Assembly: GCF_027063845.1 (NCBI RefSeq)
Contig: NZ_JAMOQU010000033.1
Location: 1-41,276, forward strand
Length of the DNA: 41,276 bases
Reading direction: 5' to 3'
Origin: Thermococcus sp.
GTDB lineage: Archaea > Methanobacteriota_B > Thermococci > Thermococcales > Thermococcaceae
The notes under the pieces are model-generated. The model was not told where the DNA came from and searched no databases. It saw only the letters and a program-made list of their open reading frames with translations. A program made the position numbers and the translations under genes. Shown in pieces: positions 32,841 through 41,276 of this stretch (position 1 is the stretch's first letter; each line of letters opens with the position of its first letter).

Positions 32841-33461
32841 ATGAAGCTTGAGGAGTTCATACCCGACGCCAGGACGCGGGCGCTCATAGAGAGGACGCGT
32901 GAGTTCGCGAGGGGCTTCTTTGAGAGGGAGGGAACGCACGGATTCAGCCACGTGGAGAGGGTCTTCAACCTCTGTATGCATATCGGGAGGGAGGAAGGGG
33001 CGGACCTCGAAATTCTCGCTCTGGCCGCGCTCCTTCACGACATAGCGAGGCCTCTTGAGGACGCTGGCAAAGTTGAAGACCACGCGGTAGAGGGCGCGAA
33101 GATAGCTAAGCGCTTCCTTCTGAGCCTTGGTTATCCCGAGGAAAAGGCCGAAGCGGTTGCCCATGCAATCGAGGCCCACCGCTTTTCAAGGAGCCCTGAA
33201 CCAAGAACGCTTGAAGCCAAGATACTCAGCGACGCGGACAAGCTCGACGCAATAGGCGCGATAGGTATAGCGAGAGTCTTCATGTACTCTGGCGAACACG
33301 GAAGGGACGTTGAGGCTTCCCTGAGGCACTTCGAGGAGAAAATACTCAAGCTCAAAGACTTAATGTACACCGAAACGGCAAAGCGCATCGCCGAGGACAG
33401 GCACCGCTTCACGGTCCAGTTCATCGAGAGAATTCGGCGGGAAATCGAGGGCGAGCTTTGA
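32841..33461 (+). CDS. HD-domain phosphohydrolase
   Basis: The 206-residue protein has the full HD metal site: H in GFSHVERV, HD in ALLHDIARP, a further His in VAHAIEAHRFS and D in ILSDADKLDAIGAIGI. This is the YedJ-like pattern of small nucleotide or phosphate-ester hydrolases. No ribosome binding site precedes the ATG, while a GGCTTTTAAACCC box lies about 28-38 nt upstream, so the mRNA is probably leaderless. Its substrate is unknown. Confidence 0.88.
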   Translation: MKLEEFIPDARTRALIERTREFARGFFEREGTHGFSHVERVFNLCMHIGREEGADLEILALAALLHDIARPLEDAGKVEDHAVEGAKIAKRFLLSLGYPEEKAEAVAHAIEAHRFSRSPEPRTLEAKILSDADKLDAIGAIGIARVFMYSGEHGRDVEASLRHFEEKILKLKDLMYTETAKRIAEDRHRFTVQFIERIRREIEGEL

Positions 33462-33553
33462 GTTCTTCCCCTTTTGGGCCACATAATAACCTTTTTAAAG
33501 GGCTTCCTGAATTAAGGGTTAGCCCATCAAGGTCATTCTAAGGAGGTGAGAAC

Positions 33554-34066
33554 GTGAAGGCGCCAATCTGTGAGGTTTGTCTCAAGACCGACGACATTCT
33601 CTGCCCCGCTGACGAGAAAAAGCTCCAGGAGGGTATAATCTCCGAGCTGGACGTTAAGGTTGCACGCTTACTCTACAAGCTCCTCGGCGACGTTGACATT
33701 GAGTTCAAGAAGGCCGTCGAGGCTGGAGACCTTATCGTTATCGTTGTCGGGGAGGGAGACGTCCCGATAACCATTGGCAAGGGCGGGAAGAACATAAAGA
33801 CCCTCATAAGGGAGCTCGGAAAGCGCGTTAGGGTTATCGAGGGCATGAAGGCGGAATCAACCGATGAGCTCAAGAAGCTCGCCTCCGACCTGCTCTACCC
33901 TGCCGGCGTCTTCGGCGTCAACGTCGTTTACAGGCCCGGCGGAGAGACCTACTACAAGGTTCTCGTCTTCGGCAGGGACAGGAAGAAGCTCCCGGAGAAG
34001 CCTGAGATACTCGAGAGCGTCCTGAGCCAGATAGTCGGGAAGGAAGTCAAGATTTCGTTTGTCTGA
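33554..34066 (+). CDS. KH-domain NusA-like RNA-binding protein
   Basis: The 170-residue protein begins with a cysteine cluster (MKAPICEVCLKTDDILCPAD: C6, C9, C17). A KH domain carries the GxxG loop in ITIGKGGKNIKTLIRELGKRVRVIEG, and a second half contains KVLVFGRDRKKLPEKPE. This is the archaeal NusA-like family, thought to act in transcription or RNA metabolism. It differs from the two-KH NusA beside rpoA by its zinc-type N-terminus. The GTG start follows a perfect AGGAGGTGAGAAC. TATA-like CTTTTTAAAG lies at 33491-33500. Confidence 0.85.
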   Translation: MKAPICEVCLKTDDILCPADEKKLQEGIISELDVKVARLLYKLLGDVDIEFKKAVEAGDLIVIVVGEGDVPITIGKGGKNIKTLIRELGKRVRVIEGMKAESTDELKKLASDLLYPAGVFGVNVVYRPGGETYYKVLVFGRDRKKLPEKPEILESVLSQIVGKEVKISFV

Positions 34067-34108
34067 CCCTCCTCCGGCTTCTTCGTTTCTTCCCCGTGTA
34101 TCGAATAC

Positions 34109-34117
34109 CTTTAAAAG
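34109..34117 (+). promoter_or_regulatory. TATA box for aspS
   Basis: AATACCTTTAAAAGCTC lies 29-37 nt before the aspS ATG at 34146 and so predicts a very short leader. Confidence 0.6.
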
Positions 34118-34145
34118 CTCGCCCCTACTCCTTCTGGGGATGGCC

Positions 34146-35462
34146 ATGTACAGGACGCACTACTCTAGCGAGATAACCGAGGAACTCAACGGCCAGCGCG
34201 TTAAGGTGGCCGGCTGGGTGTGGGAAGTCAAGGATTTAGGCGGAATCAAGTTCCTCTGGCTCAGGGACAGGGAGGGGATAGTACAGATTACGGCTCCAAA
34301 GAAGAAGGTTGACCCCGAGATATTCAAGCTCATTCCGAAGCTCAACGCCGAGGACGTCATAGCCGTCGAGGGAATTGTAAACTTCACGCCCAAGGCGAAG
34401 CTCGGCTTTGAGATTCTCCCGGAGAAGCTTGAGGTCCTCAGCAGGGCGGAGACACCTCTGCCCCTCGACCCGACCGGTAAAGTTAAGGCCGAGCTCGACA
34501 CTCGCTTAGACAACCGATTCATGGACGTCAGAAGGCCCGAAGTAATGGCGATTTTCAAGATACGCTCGAGTGTCTTCAAGGCGGTCAGGGATTTCTTCCA
34601 CGAGAACGGCTTCATCGAGATTCACACGCCCAAGATTATAGCGACTGCAACCGAAGGCGGAACAGAGCTCTTCCCGATGAAGTACTTCGAGAAGGACGCC
34701 TTCCTCGCCCAGAGCCCACAGCTCTACAAGCAGATTATGATGGCTTCGGGCCTTGACAGGGTTTACGAGATAGCACCGATTTTCAGGGCGGAGGAGCACA
34801 ACACAACGAGGCACCTCAACGAGGCGTGGAGCATTGACGCGGAGATGGCCTTCATCGAGAGCGAGGAGGAGGTAATGGAGCTCCTTGAAAGGCTCGTCGC
34901 TCACACCATCAACTACGTCCGCGAGCACAACGCGAGGGAGCTTGAGACCCTCAACTTCGAGCTGGAGGAGCCGAAGCTTCCGTTCCCGAGGCTGAGCTAC
35001 GATAAGGCCCTTGAGATTCTCGCCGACCTCGGCAAGGAAATCCCTTGGGGCGAGGACATAGACACCGAGGGCGAGAGACTCCTCGGGAAGTACATGATGG
35101 AGAACGAAAACGCTCCGCTCTACTTCCTCTACAAGTACCCGAGCGAGGCCAAGCCCTTCTACATAATGAAGTACGATGAAAAGCCAGAAATCTGCAGGGC
35201 CTTTGATTTGGAATACAGGGGCGTCGAGATAACCTCCGGTGGGCAGAGGGAACACCGCGTTGATGTTCTCGTCGAACAGATTAAGGAGAAGGGACTCAAC
35301 CCAGAGAGCTTCGAGTTCTACCTCAAGGCCTTCCGCTACGGAATGCCCCCGCACGGTGGCTTCGGCCTTGGAGCTGAGAGGCTGATAAAGCAGATGCTCG
35401 ATTTGCCGAACATCAGGGAGGTTATCCTGTTCCCGAGGGACAGGAAGAGGCTCACACCGTAA
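34146..35462 (+). CDS. aspS: aspartyl-tRNA synthetase (archaeal, discriminating type)
   Basis: This enzyme charges tRNA-Asp with aspartate. The 438 residues match the T. kodakarensis enzyme in length and opening ([17 protein letters not shown]). The N-terminal OB-fold holds Trp26 and Lys85, the residues I recall as making the T. kodakarensis enzyme specific for tRNA-Asp over tRNA-Asn. Class II motifs follow: motif 2 [18 protein letters not shown] and motif 3 [16 protein letters not shown] chose ATG 34146 over ATG 34140 by the family start. GGGGATGG lies before it. Confidence 0.96.
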   Translation: MYRTHYSSEITEELNGQRVKVAGWVWEVKDLGGIKFLWLRDREGIVQITAPKKKVDPEIFKLIPKLNAEDVIAVEGIVNFTPKAKLGFEILPEKLEVLSRAETPLPLDPTGKVKAELDTRLDNRFMDVRRPEVMAIFKIRSSVFKAVRDFFHENGFIEIHTPKIIATATEGGTELFPMKYFEKDAFLAQSPQLYKQIMMASGLDRVYEIAPIFRAEEHNTTRHLNEAWSIDAEMAFIESEEEVMELLERLVAHTINYVREHNARELETLNFELEEPKLPFPRLSYDKALEILADLGKEIPWGEDIDTEGERLLGKYMMENENAPLYFLYKYPSEAKPFYIMKYDEKPEICRAFDLEYRGVEITSGGQREHRVDVLVEQIKEKGLNPESFEFYLKAFRYGMPPHGGFGLGAERLIKQMLDLPNIREVILFPRDRKRLTP

Positions 35463-35532
35463 GGCCTTTATACCTTCCTCCCTTTCATTGTGTAGGCAAT
35501 TGTGTACATATTGGTGTACGGAGGTATGCATA

Positions 35533-37584
35533 ATGAGAAAACTCGTGGCTTTAATCTTGGCGGTACTCGTCTCTTTATCCGCACTTCACATCGGGAGTGT
35601 CGGTGCGTCAGAAATTAAGTACGCCAGTGTCACAGGTATCAGTCTGCCCCTCGGAGGCAGTGCCCAGCTGGGCCCGTACACTGTTAAGTTTACCGATGCG
35701 AGCCTTGGCTGGGACAGCGTTTATCTAACTGTTGAAGGCCCCGATGGCAGGATGAGCGCCGTTCTTAAGGTGGGCAAGTCTTTGGCGTATCCCTCCAGTG
35801 ACCCCGATAAGATGCTCCTCAACGTCTCGGTGCTCTGGATTAAGAGCGACTCCAAATCCGTGCTCCTGACGATAAGCTCCCCGCTCACCAAGCTCTACTC
35901 GGGCAAGGCCATACCCGTTGGTACTGAGTTCAGCCTTCCCTCCGGATTCCCCCAGATACAAATAAAGCTCCTCTCCGTTTCCGATACCGAGGCCACTTTC
36001 ACGGTTAGAATGCCCTACGGAGCCTCGTACACCCTTGAAATCCCAAAGGGTCAGTCAAGGTCCGTTTCATACAAGCTGGATGACATACATACGTACGTTA
36101 GCTACCTCTCGATAGAGGTGGTTAACACCACTAAGAACAGCGGTGCTGTCATAAATCTATACGTTCCGAGGGTTGCGTCCACAACACTCAAAGTGACTGT
36201 CCCCGGACAGGAAGGCCAAGAAACTCCAACGACTCCCGTTGTTGAGACAACAATCCTCTATAATGACATCGTTTACGTTGGAGAGAGGCTTCCGGTTAAG
36301 TACAACGGCACCACCTACTACTTCAAGCTCCTCTCAGTGATTCCCGATTTGGCGAGGGTAGAAGTTTACACTGCCAATAAAACCTACGCAACCTACACCC
36401 TAGAAGCAGGCGACGTTCCCAAGGCCATACCGGGAACCCCATTCCTCGTGGCCATCTCCAAGACCCAGCCCGACTACAAGAGGGCTATACTCAAGGTCTA
36501 TGGCCCGATTGAAGCCGAAGTTAATCCAATACTCCGCTCGGCTCAGGTCGTTGCCAACATAACCGCCGTCCCGAAGAAAGTTCTCCTCGGGCAGGACATA
36601 GTGCTCTCGATAGGCGTTGAGAACCTTGGCAGGGGCGATGCATATCAGCTCAACGTCGCGGCTCCGATTCCAAACGGCTTCCAGCTCGTCAGCATGACCA
36701 AGAGCTGGCAGATAAAGAACCTTCCCGCATTTACCAAGCTCCCAATGCTCGTCTACGTCCTCAGGCCCACGAAGGTCGGCAAGTTCGACATCGGCAAGGT
36801 TCTCGTGACGTACTACGACGACCAGAGCCTTGAGACCGGCAAGATGAAGACCATCTACTCGGCCCCGCTCACCGACATCGAAGTCTACGCCATACCCAAG
36901 CTTTCCCTTAACGCCCTCGCCTACAACGGCACCTGGAGCAACTACGTCACCGCCAAGGTGAACAACACGGTAACGCTTTCCCTGACCGTTCAGGCCTCGA
37001 AGGGCAACCCGACCTACGAGTTCATCAAGAACGCGACACTGGTGCTTACCTATCCGAAGTCGCTGAAGGGCCAGACCGTGCTGAACCTCGGCACGATAAA
37101 GGCCGGCGACGTTAAGACCGTCAAGGTTCCCCTGCAGGTTCTTAGGGAGAACCTTTCCCTTGTAAAGGCCACACTCAAGTACCTCGACCCCCTTGGAAAC
37201 ACCCACGAGGTTAACTTCGGAACCGTTGTCACCGTGAACAGCATTCCGCCGGAGGTCATTGTCAAGGAAGTCAAGGTCTGGCCCAAGCCCGAGGAGCTTC
37301 CAGCGTACATCAATCAGACCCTCGCGAAGATGGACAACGCCACCCCGCTCGCCGAGCAGATACTCAGCGTCGCCTCAGCTTACGTTCCACCAAAGAAGGA
37401 GAGCAACCCCTGGAAGCCCTTGGCGATAATCTTCATTCTGGTGACCCTCGTCCTTGCGGGAGTCACCTACAACTACTGGCGCGAGCTTGAGGCCCTCAAA
37501 GAGAAGGTCTTGAGGAAGAAGCAGAGGCGCCCAGGAGGACTGCCAAAGAAGGATGAGGAAGAGGATGAGATAGAGCTGCTTTGA
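35533..37584 (+). CDS. secreted membrane-anchored protein with NEW3/CARDB-like domains
   Basis: The 683-residue protein has an N-terminal signal peptide ([22 protein letters not shown]). A large beta-rich extracellular part follows with many N-x-S/T sites, including an S-layer-type segment [42 protein letters not shown] (with breaks) that resembles archaeal COG1361 and CARDB repeats. Near the C-terminus is one transmembrane helix ([20 protein letters not shown]) followed by a short basic and acidic tail in the cytoplasm. It likely sits in the membrane facing the cell surface. GGAGGTATGCATA precedes the ATG. Its partners are unknown. Confidence 0.78.
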   Translation: MRKLVALILAVLVSLSALHIGSVGASEIKYASVTGISLPLGGSAQLGPYTVKFTDASLGWDSVYLTVEGPDGRMSAVLKVGKSLAYPSSDPDKMLLNVSVLWIKSDSKSVLLTISSPLTKLYSGKAIPVGTEFSLPSGFPQIQIKLLSVSDTEATFTVRMPYGASYTLEIPKGQSRSVSYKLDDIHTYVSYLSIEVVNTTKNSGAVINLYVPRVASTTLKVTVPGQEGQETPTTPVVETTILYNDIVYVGERLPVKYNGTTYYFKLLSVIPDLARVEVYTANKTYATYTLEAGDVPKAIPGTPFLVAISKTQPDYKRAILKVYGPIEAEVNPILRSAQVVANITAVPKKVLLGQDIVLSIGVENLGRGDAYQLNVAAPIPNGFQLVSMTKSWQIKNLPAFTKLPMLVYVLRPTKVGKFDIGKVLVTYYDDQSLETGKMKTIYSAPLTDIEVYAIPKLSLNALAYNGTWSNYVTAKVNNTVTLSLTVQASKGNPTYEFIKNATLVLTYPKSLKGQTVLNLGTIKAGDVKTVKVPLQVLRENLSLVKATLKYLDPLGNTHEVNFGTVVTVNSIPPEVIVKEVKVWPKPEELPAYINQTLAKMDNATPLAEQILSVASAYVPPKKESNPWKPLAIIFILVTLVLAGVTYNYWRELEALKEKVLRKKQRRPGGLPKKDEEEDEIELL

Positions 37585-37594
37585 CCTTAGTCAA

Positions 37595-37604
37595 TTTTTT
37601 AAAT
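37595..37604 (+). promoter_or_regulatory. TATA box for pth2
   Basis: TCAATTTTTTAAATCCC lies 22-31 nt upstream of the pth2 ATG. With no ribosome binding site between them, the gene is probably leaderless. Confidence 0.5.
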
Positions 37605-37625
37605 CCCTTCCATCCCTTTTCTTCC

Positions 37626-37988
37626 ATGAGCGCGTTCAAGTACAAGCAGGTTATCGTCTCGCGGAAGGACTTAAAGCTCAGCAAGGGCAAGTTCGCGGTT
37701 CAGGTGGCTCACGGCGCAGTAACCGCCACCCTAAAGGCCCAGAAGGAGAAGCCCGAGTGGTTCAAAGCCTGGTTCAACGAAGGACAGAAGAAGGTAGTTG
37801 TTAAAGCGGAAAACCTTGAGGAGCTGTTCCAGCTGAAAGCCCAGGCTGAGAAGCTCGGTCTCCCTACGGCACTGATAAGGGACGCCGGACTAACGGAAAT
37901 CCCTCCCGGGACGATTACCGTTCTCGCCATCGGGCCCGGCCCCGAGGAGCTGGTGGACAAGGTTACTGGCCATTTAAAGCTGGTGTGA
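37626..37988 (+). CDS. pth2: peptidyl-tRNA hydrolase (Pth2 family)
   Basis: Pth2 releases peptides from peptidyl-tRNAs that drop off the ribosome. The 120-residue protein has the family signatures [28 protein letters not shown] (with K and H catalytic candidates), [12 protein letters not shown], and the closing [38 protein letters not shown] (with breaks). The length matches the Pyrococcus enzyme. The longer open frame upstream passes through the TATA region and is not needed. Confidence 0.96.
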   Translation: MSAFKYKQVIVSRKDLKLSKGKFAVQVAHGAVTATLKAQKEKPEWFKAWFNEGQKKVVVKAENLEELFQLKAQAEKLGLPTALIRDAGLTEIPPGTITVLAIGPGPEELVDKVTGHLKLV

Positions 37989-38035
37989 GCGGAACCCTTT
38001 TAATCATTTAATCGTTTTTAGTCTTCGGTGAGAGC

Positions 38036-39415
38036 GTGAAGTTAAAGAAGCTCGTTGTTAAGAACTTCAAAAGCCTCAAGGATTGTGAGATAGAGCTTGA
38101 TAAGTTCAACGTTCTAATCGGTCCCAATGCCTCGGGTAAAACGAACCTCGTTGAGGTCTTCAAGCTTCTCAGAAAAATCTACGTTGAGAGGGACGAAAAC
38201 CCCTTTCTGGAGTGGTGGGGCTACAATAACGTCGTCTGGGCTGGAAAAGAGGAGCTTCCAATAACCATAGGGATGCTCTTTGACGTTGAGGGTTACGACG
38301 TCTACTTTGAGACGACCTTTACGGGGACAGGGGGAAGTTTCAGAATTCTGAAGGAGACTCTTGAGGTAGTTGGTTACATAAAAATAACAAAGAGCGGAGA
38401 TATTGTGCAGGTTGAGTATAGCGAGAATTGGTCAGAAAGTATCTTCAAAGAGTTGTCTAAACTTGAAAGTCTAATACGCCTCAAACCCACTGAAGATTTA
38501 AGTCAGACGTCAAAAAAGCTACTTTCTAGAATACGATATGTTTTAAAAGAGAAAAAATTTGAATTTAATTTTTCCCCTAATAGGACTCTTTTAGATTTGT
38601 GGAAATTCCTTACTGAAGCTCCGTTACTGATCATTATAGAATCAGAATCGAGTGTAACGACAGTGAAATTTACTTCATTCCACAAAATATATTATTTAGG
38701 GCTAGGCCAAAGAAACAATCCCCTCCCCATAATTTTTCCCGACACAAAAGATTATCAACTAGAAGGAAGGAGATTAAGCTCATTAATACTCCAGTTTTTT
38801 AGGAGGAACTCTTCCTTACGTCAAGTTTATATGGCACACTTACGGGTTCCTCCCTATCCACGCAAAGAGACAACCCTCAAAGAAGATGCCTCCAACCTTG
38901 TTCCCCTCCTCTACAACATCTGGCTCCGCGAAGGAAGGCTTCCAGATGAGATAGCCAAGCCCCTATCAATGGCGTTTCCAAACATGAGGGTATTCTTCCA
39001 GCTGACGGAAGACGGCAGGGTTATGATGAAGGTCTTTGAAAACGACCTCGAACTCGCCCCCCCATGCATCTCGGACGGCTTTTATAAAGTTCTCGCACTG
39101 CTAACGGCCGTCTACCTAAAGCCTCCACTTTTGATAATCGACGAAATTGAGAACTCGCTCCATCCTGAGACCCTTGAGCTGATAATAGACACCCTCAGAG
39201 AGAGCGAGAGCCAAGTTATCATTACGACCCACTCGCCAGTTGTAGTGGATATAGTAGAGCCCTCTAACCTTGTGCTCGTTGATAAAGAGGAAGGTGAGAC
39301 AGTTTTCAAAAGGATAAGAAATCCTGAGAAAATCAAGAAGTTCCTCAACGAGAAGGGTATTACTTTGAGCGAAGGCTGGCTCTACGGCTCACTGTTTGAA
39401 AACGATGAGCAGTGA
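38036..39415 (+). CDS. AAA ATPase of the OLD/AAA_21 type (candidate defence ATPase)
   Basis: The 459-residue SMC/OLD-like ATPase starts LKKLVVKNFKSLKDCEIELD. Walker A is IGPNASGKTNL (28-38), the signature region PPCISDGFYKVLALL, Walker B LLIIDEIENSLHPETLEL, and the switch histidine is in IITTHSPVVVDIV. There is no fused TOPRIM domain; instead a TOPRIM-like protein is encoded next. The middle third (38330-38880) is clearly AT-rich and differs in codon use from both ends, suggesting fast evolution or exchange of a sensor part. The GTG at 38036 follows GGTGAGAGC. Similar ATPases act in OLD, PARIS, AbiL and related phage defence systems; the role here is inferred. Confidence 0.82.
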   Translation: MKLKKLVVKNFKSLKDCEIELDKFNVLIGPNASGKTNLVEVFKLLRKIYVERDENPFLEWWGYNNVVWAGKEELPITIGMLFDVEGYDVYFETTFTGTGGSFRILKETLEVVGYIKITKSGDIVQVEYSENWSESIFKELSKLESLIRLKPTEDLSQTSKKLLSRIRYVLKEKKFEFNFSPNRTLLDLWKFLTEAPLLIIIESESSVTTVKFTSFHKIYYLGLGQRNNPLPIIFPDTKDYQLEGRRLSSLILQFFRRNSSLRQVYMAHLRVPPYPRKETTLKEDASNLVPLLYNIWLREGRLPDEIAKPLSMAFPNMRVFFQLTEDGRVMMKVFENDLELAPPCISDGFYKVLALLTAVYLKPPLLIIDEIENSLHPETLELIIDTLRESESQVIITTHSPVVVDIVEPSNLVLVDKEEGETVFKRIRNPEKIKKFLNEKGITLSEGWLYGSLFENDEQ

Positions 39416-39420
39416 TGCCC

Positions 39421-39930
39421 ATGGCGAGAGAAATAGTGATAATAACAGAGGATGCCTACGGTGGGGAGTTCTTTAAGCGTCTTTTAAACAGATTGAACCA
39501 GGAAGGACTTGCCAATATTAAACTCAAGAGAATAACGGGAAGAAAAAATCCTATTCATGCCCCGTTTCTCTGCAATCCCAAGCTCACCAAGATTATTAAA
39601 GTTGCAGAACTCGCCAGACCCGATTTTATTCTCGTGGTTTACGATGGAGACGGGCCTGCTAATTACGCCACCCGAAAAAACGATGTGAAAAAACACATTC
39701 CAAAAGGAGTAAAAACACCCGTCAAAATCCTCCTCTTTGAGTATGAAATCGAGGAGTGGATTTGCAGGAGTTTGGGCTACAATTGGAGCATTAAACCCTC
39801 TGATGAGCTAAAAAAGCGGGAAGGGTATGCCAAGCACAAACTGCCCGACTATGTACACAGGCTCAACTTTGAAAGGCTCAAGAGAAACTGTAAATCCTTC
39901 CAAGAGCTCTTGAGGTTTATAGGTGAGTGA
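39421..39930 (+). CDS. TOPRIM-like protein (DUF4276/RloB-like), partner of the AAA ATPase
   Basis: The 169-residue protein has the order of a TOPRIM nuclease or effector. There is a first strand with acidic residue and helix ([21 protein letters not shown]), then [13 protein letters not shown] with the DxD-type pair D75 and D77, and [18 protein letters not shown], like the conserved E/W motif of DUF4276 and RloB proteins. It follows the ATPase by a few bases (possible starts ATG 39415 or 39421) and ends right at truD. The pair looks like a split OLD or a PARIS-like toxin and ATPase. Family placement is by eye. Confidence 0.68.
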   Translation: MAREIVIITEDAYGGEFFKRLLNRLNQEGLANIKLKRITGRKNPIHAPFLCNPKLTKIIKVAELARPDFILVVYDGDGPANYATRKNDVKKHIPKGVKTPVKILLFEYEIEEWICRSLGYNWSIKPSDELKKREGYAKHKLPDYVHRLNFERLKRNCKSFQELLRFIGE

Positions 39931-39931
39931 G

Positions 39932-41179
39932 ATGGACTACCGCGAGTTCTTCTCCCAGTTTCGGCACCTGAGCGAGAAGCCCGGGATAGGGGGTAAAATC
40001 AAGGCCTTTCCCGAGGACTTCGTGGTGATTGAGGATCCCATTCCTCAAATCTTCGAGGGGAGGAAGCACGCGATTTTTCTCCTCAAAAAGCGCAACTGGG
40101 ACACTATGGCAGTGATAAAGGAGATTGCCAAGCGCGCCGGGATAAGCCACCGTGATATAGGCTTCGCGGGGACAAAGGACAGGCACGCCGTAACTTACCA
40201 GTACATAAGCGTGCCGGCCGGGGCTAAGGAGAAGGTCGAATCCCTTCAAATCCGGGACGTCGAGCTGAGGTTCGTCTCCTACGGCCGGTTCATAAAGCTC
40301 GGCCATCTGCTTGGCAACCGCTTTAGGATAATCATTCGGGACGTTGATGGGTGTGCCTTTGATAGGACTAAAGAAATAATTCGGGAGCTCCGCGAGAAGG
40401 GTGGCTTTCCCAACTACTTCGGTTACCAGCGCTTCGGCGAGAGGAGGGTCGTGAACCACCTGATTGGAAAGCTCCTCCTCCAGGGGGAGTTTGATGAGGC
40501 GGCGAGGCTCTTCCTCGGCTACGCCGACGGGAGCATGGAGGGCGATGAGGCAAGGAAGAACTTCTGGGAGACTGAAGACGTGGATAGGGCTTTGGAGGAG
40601 TTCCCGCGCTTTCTCCGCTACGAGAGAACCCTGCTCTACACATACAAGAAGACCGGAAGCTGGAAAAAGGCCTTCCTCTCGCTTCCGCTCCCGATAATGC
40701 GCATCTTTATCCACGCCTATCAGAGCTACCTCTTCAACCTCTACCTGTCGAGGAGAATCGAGGAGCTGCCGCTCGGCGAACCGCTCGTCGGCGATATCGT
40801 CGTCCAGCTGAAGGGGGGAATCCCGTACCGCGACAGAACATACCGCGTCACCGAGACGAACATCAGCTTCGTCCGCGAGAAGGTGAAAAGGGGCGAGGCT
40901 ATGGTTTCGGGCCCGCTCTTCGGCTTTGCGATGAGGAGAGCCAGGGGACTTCCAGGCGAACTTGAAGAGGAAATCCTTGAGGGAGAGGGAATAGCCCTCG
41001 ACGCCTTCAAAAAGCTCCCGAAGCCGATGGCCGAGCCCGGGGGCAGGAGAGAGCTCTTAATCCGCCCAATAGGCATGACCTACGGCTACGTTCCCGGGAC
41101 TGGAATGTGCTTCCGCTTCTTCCTCCCGAAAGGGATCTACGCGACCAGCGTTTTGAGGGAGATTATGAAGGACCATTGA
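39932..41179 (+). CDS. truD: tRNA pseudouridine(13) synthase TruD
   Basis: TruD makes pseudouridine at position 13 of tRNA (and at 35 in some archaeal substrates). The 415-residue protein has the family motifs: [16 protein letters not shown], the catalytic aspartate in [38 protein letters not shown], and [18 protein letters not shown] in the insertion region. A C-terminal RPIGM and [23 protein letters not shown] close it. The ATG at 39932 follows AGGTGAGTGAG, which itself contains the TGA stop of the preceding gene. Confidence 0.96.
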   Translation: MDYREFFSQFRHLSEKPGIGGKIKAFPEDFVVIEDPIPQIFEGRKHAIFLLKKRNWDTMAVIKEIAKRAGISHRDIGFAGTKDRHAVTYQYISVPAGAKEKVESLQIRDVELRFVSYGRFIKLGHLLGNRFRIIIRDVDGCAFDRTKEIIRELREKGGFPNYFGYQRFGERRVVNHLIGKLLLQGEFDEAARLFLGYADGSMEGDEARKNFWETEDVDRALEEFPRFLRYERTLLYTYKKTGSWKKAFLSLPLPIMRIFIHAYQSYLFNLYLSRRIEELPLGEPLVGDIVVQLKGGIPYRDRTYRVTETNISFVREKVKRGEAMVSGPLFGFAMRRARGLPGELEEEILEGEGIALDAFKKLPKPMAEPGGRRELLIRPIGMTYGYVPGTGMCFRFFLPKGIYATSVLREIMKDH

Positions 41180-41191
41180 TGGGTAGAAAGG

Positions 41192-41199
41192 CTTATATC
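41192..41199 (+). promoter_or_regulatory. TATA box for the last HAD gene
   Basis: AAAGGCTTATATCGG lies 32-39 nt before the ATG at 41231. Confidence 0.55.
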
Positions 41200-41230
41200 G
41201 GTCCCATCTTTCCCGTCTTCGGGTGAGAGA

Positions 41231-41276
41231 ATGAGGATTAAGGCTATATCCCTTGACATAGACGGCACGATAACGT
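41231..41276 (+). CDS. HAD-family phosphatase, probably phosphoglycolate phosphatase (5' end only)
   Basis: Only 15 codons are present before the window ends: MRIKAISLDIDGTIT. DIDGT is HAD motif I with the nucleophile aspartate, and the opening matches archaeal Cof-type phosphoglycolate phosphatases. GGGTGAGAGA precedes the ATG and a TATA box is in place, so this is a true gene start. Confidence 0.75.
   Translation, partial: MRIKAISLDIDGTIT

Noticed and set aside
35463..35532. GTGTA-type direct repeats before the surface protein gene (TGTGTAGG, TGTGTACA, GGTGTACG)
   Set aside because: They are short and irregular in spacing, and I cannot tell them from chance without comparison.

Overview
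This window is archaeal and almost certainly from Thermococcus (Thermococcales). The evidence is a reverse gyrase with an intein, a TrmBL2-type chromatin protein beside it, a fused HPS-PHI enzyme, ADP-forming acetyl-CoA synthetase beta, a CGP-CTERM surface protein, a P. furiosus-like Cas6, TATA/BRE promoters of the CTTTAAAA or TTTATAAG kind, GGTGA-type ribosome binding sites and a 30-nt CRISPR repeat beginning GTTGCAATAAGACT. Most genes are GC-rich in third positions. A few patches are clearly AT-richer: the DUF4855 gene, the transposase-like gene, the middle of the AAA ATPase and a short tract in the DUF4392 gene.

Layout. Positions 1-3270 hold the end of ribosomal protein S7, a minus-strand operon of antitoxin, MazF-like toxin and phosphodiesterase, and the PCNA-binding repair protein NreA. 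Two tRNAs (Ser-GCT, Cys-GCA) follow. Positions 3645-13812 are a complete Cst/Tneap-type subtype I-B CRISPR-Cas locus: cas6, cas8 (cst1), cas7 (cst2), cas5, cas3 (HD plus helicase), cas4 and cas1 in one tightly overlapping plus-strand operon, a convergent cas2, a leader of about 0.5 kb, and an array of 27 repeats and 26 spacers whose last three repeats are degenerate. Next come acdB, a DUF4139 surface protein, a small unknown protein, a SWIM zinc-finger protein, reverse gyrase with a 488-residue intein, and trmBL2 behind an unusually structured intergenic region. From 23119 to 26215 lie minus-strand genes: a CGP-CTERM protein with a DUF4855 protein, then a winged-helix protein, a p27-type zinc protein and an arginase-family protein.

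The right part holds hps-phi, a divergent FtsZ/tubulin-like protein, a HAD phosphatase, a tiny unknown gene and a DUF4392 protein. A Roadblock-rich cluster follows, with a transposase-derived regulator-like gene. Then come an HD hydrolase, a KH/NusA-like protein, aspartyl-tRNA synthetase, a membrane-anchored surface protein, peptidyl-tRNA hydrolase, a two-gene AAA ATPase plus TOPRIM-like module, truD and the start of a HAD phosphatase.

The genes best worth pursuing are the FtsZ-like protein that has lost the GGGTGTG loop, the ATPase/TOPRIM pair (a candidate defence module), the Roadblock cluster with its domesticated transposase and a hairpin over one ribosome binding site, the layered trmBL2 control region, and the lack of a canonical start codon behind the strong ribosome binding site of cas8. 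All family calls come from reading the translated sequence; no database search was run.
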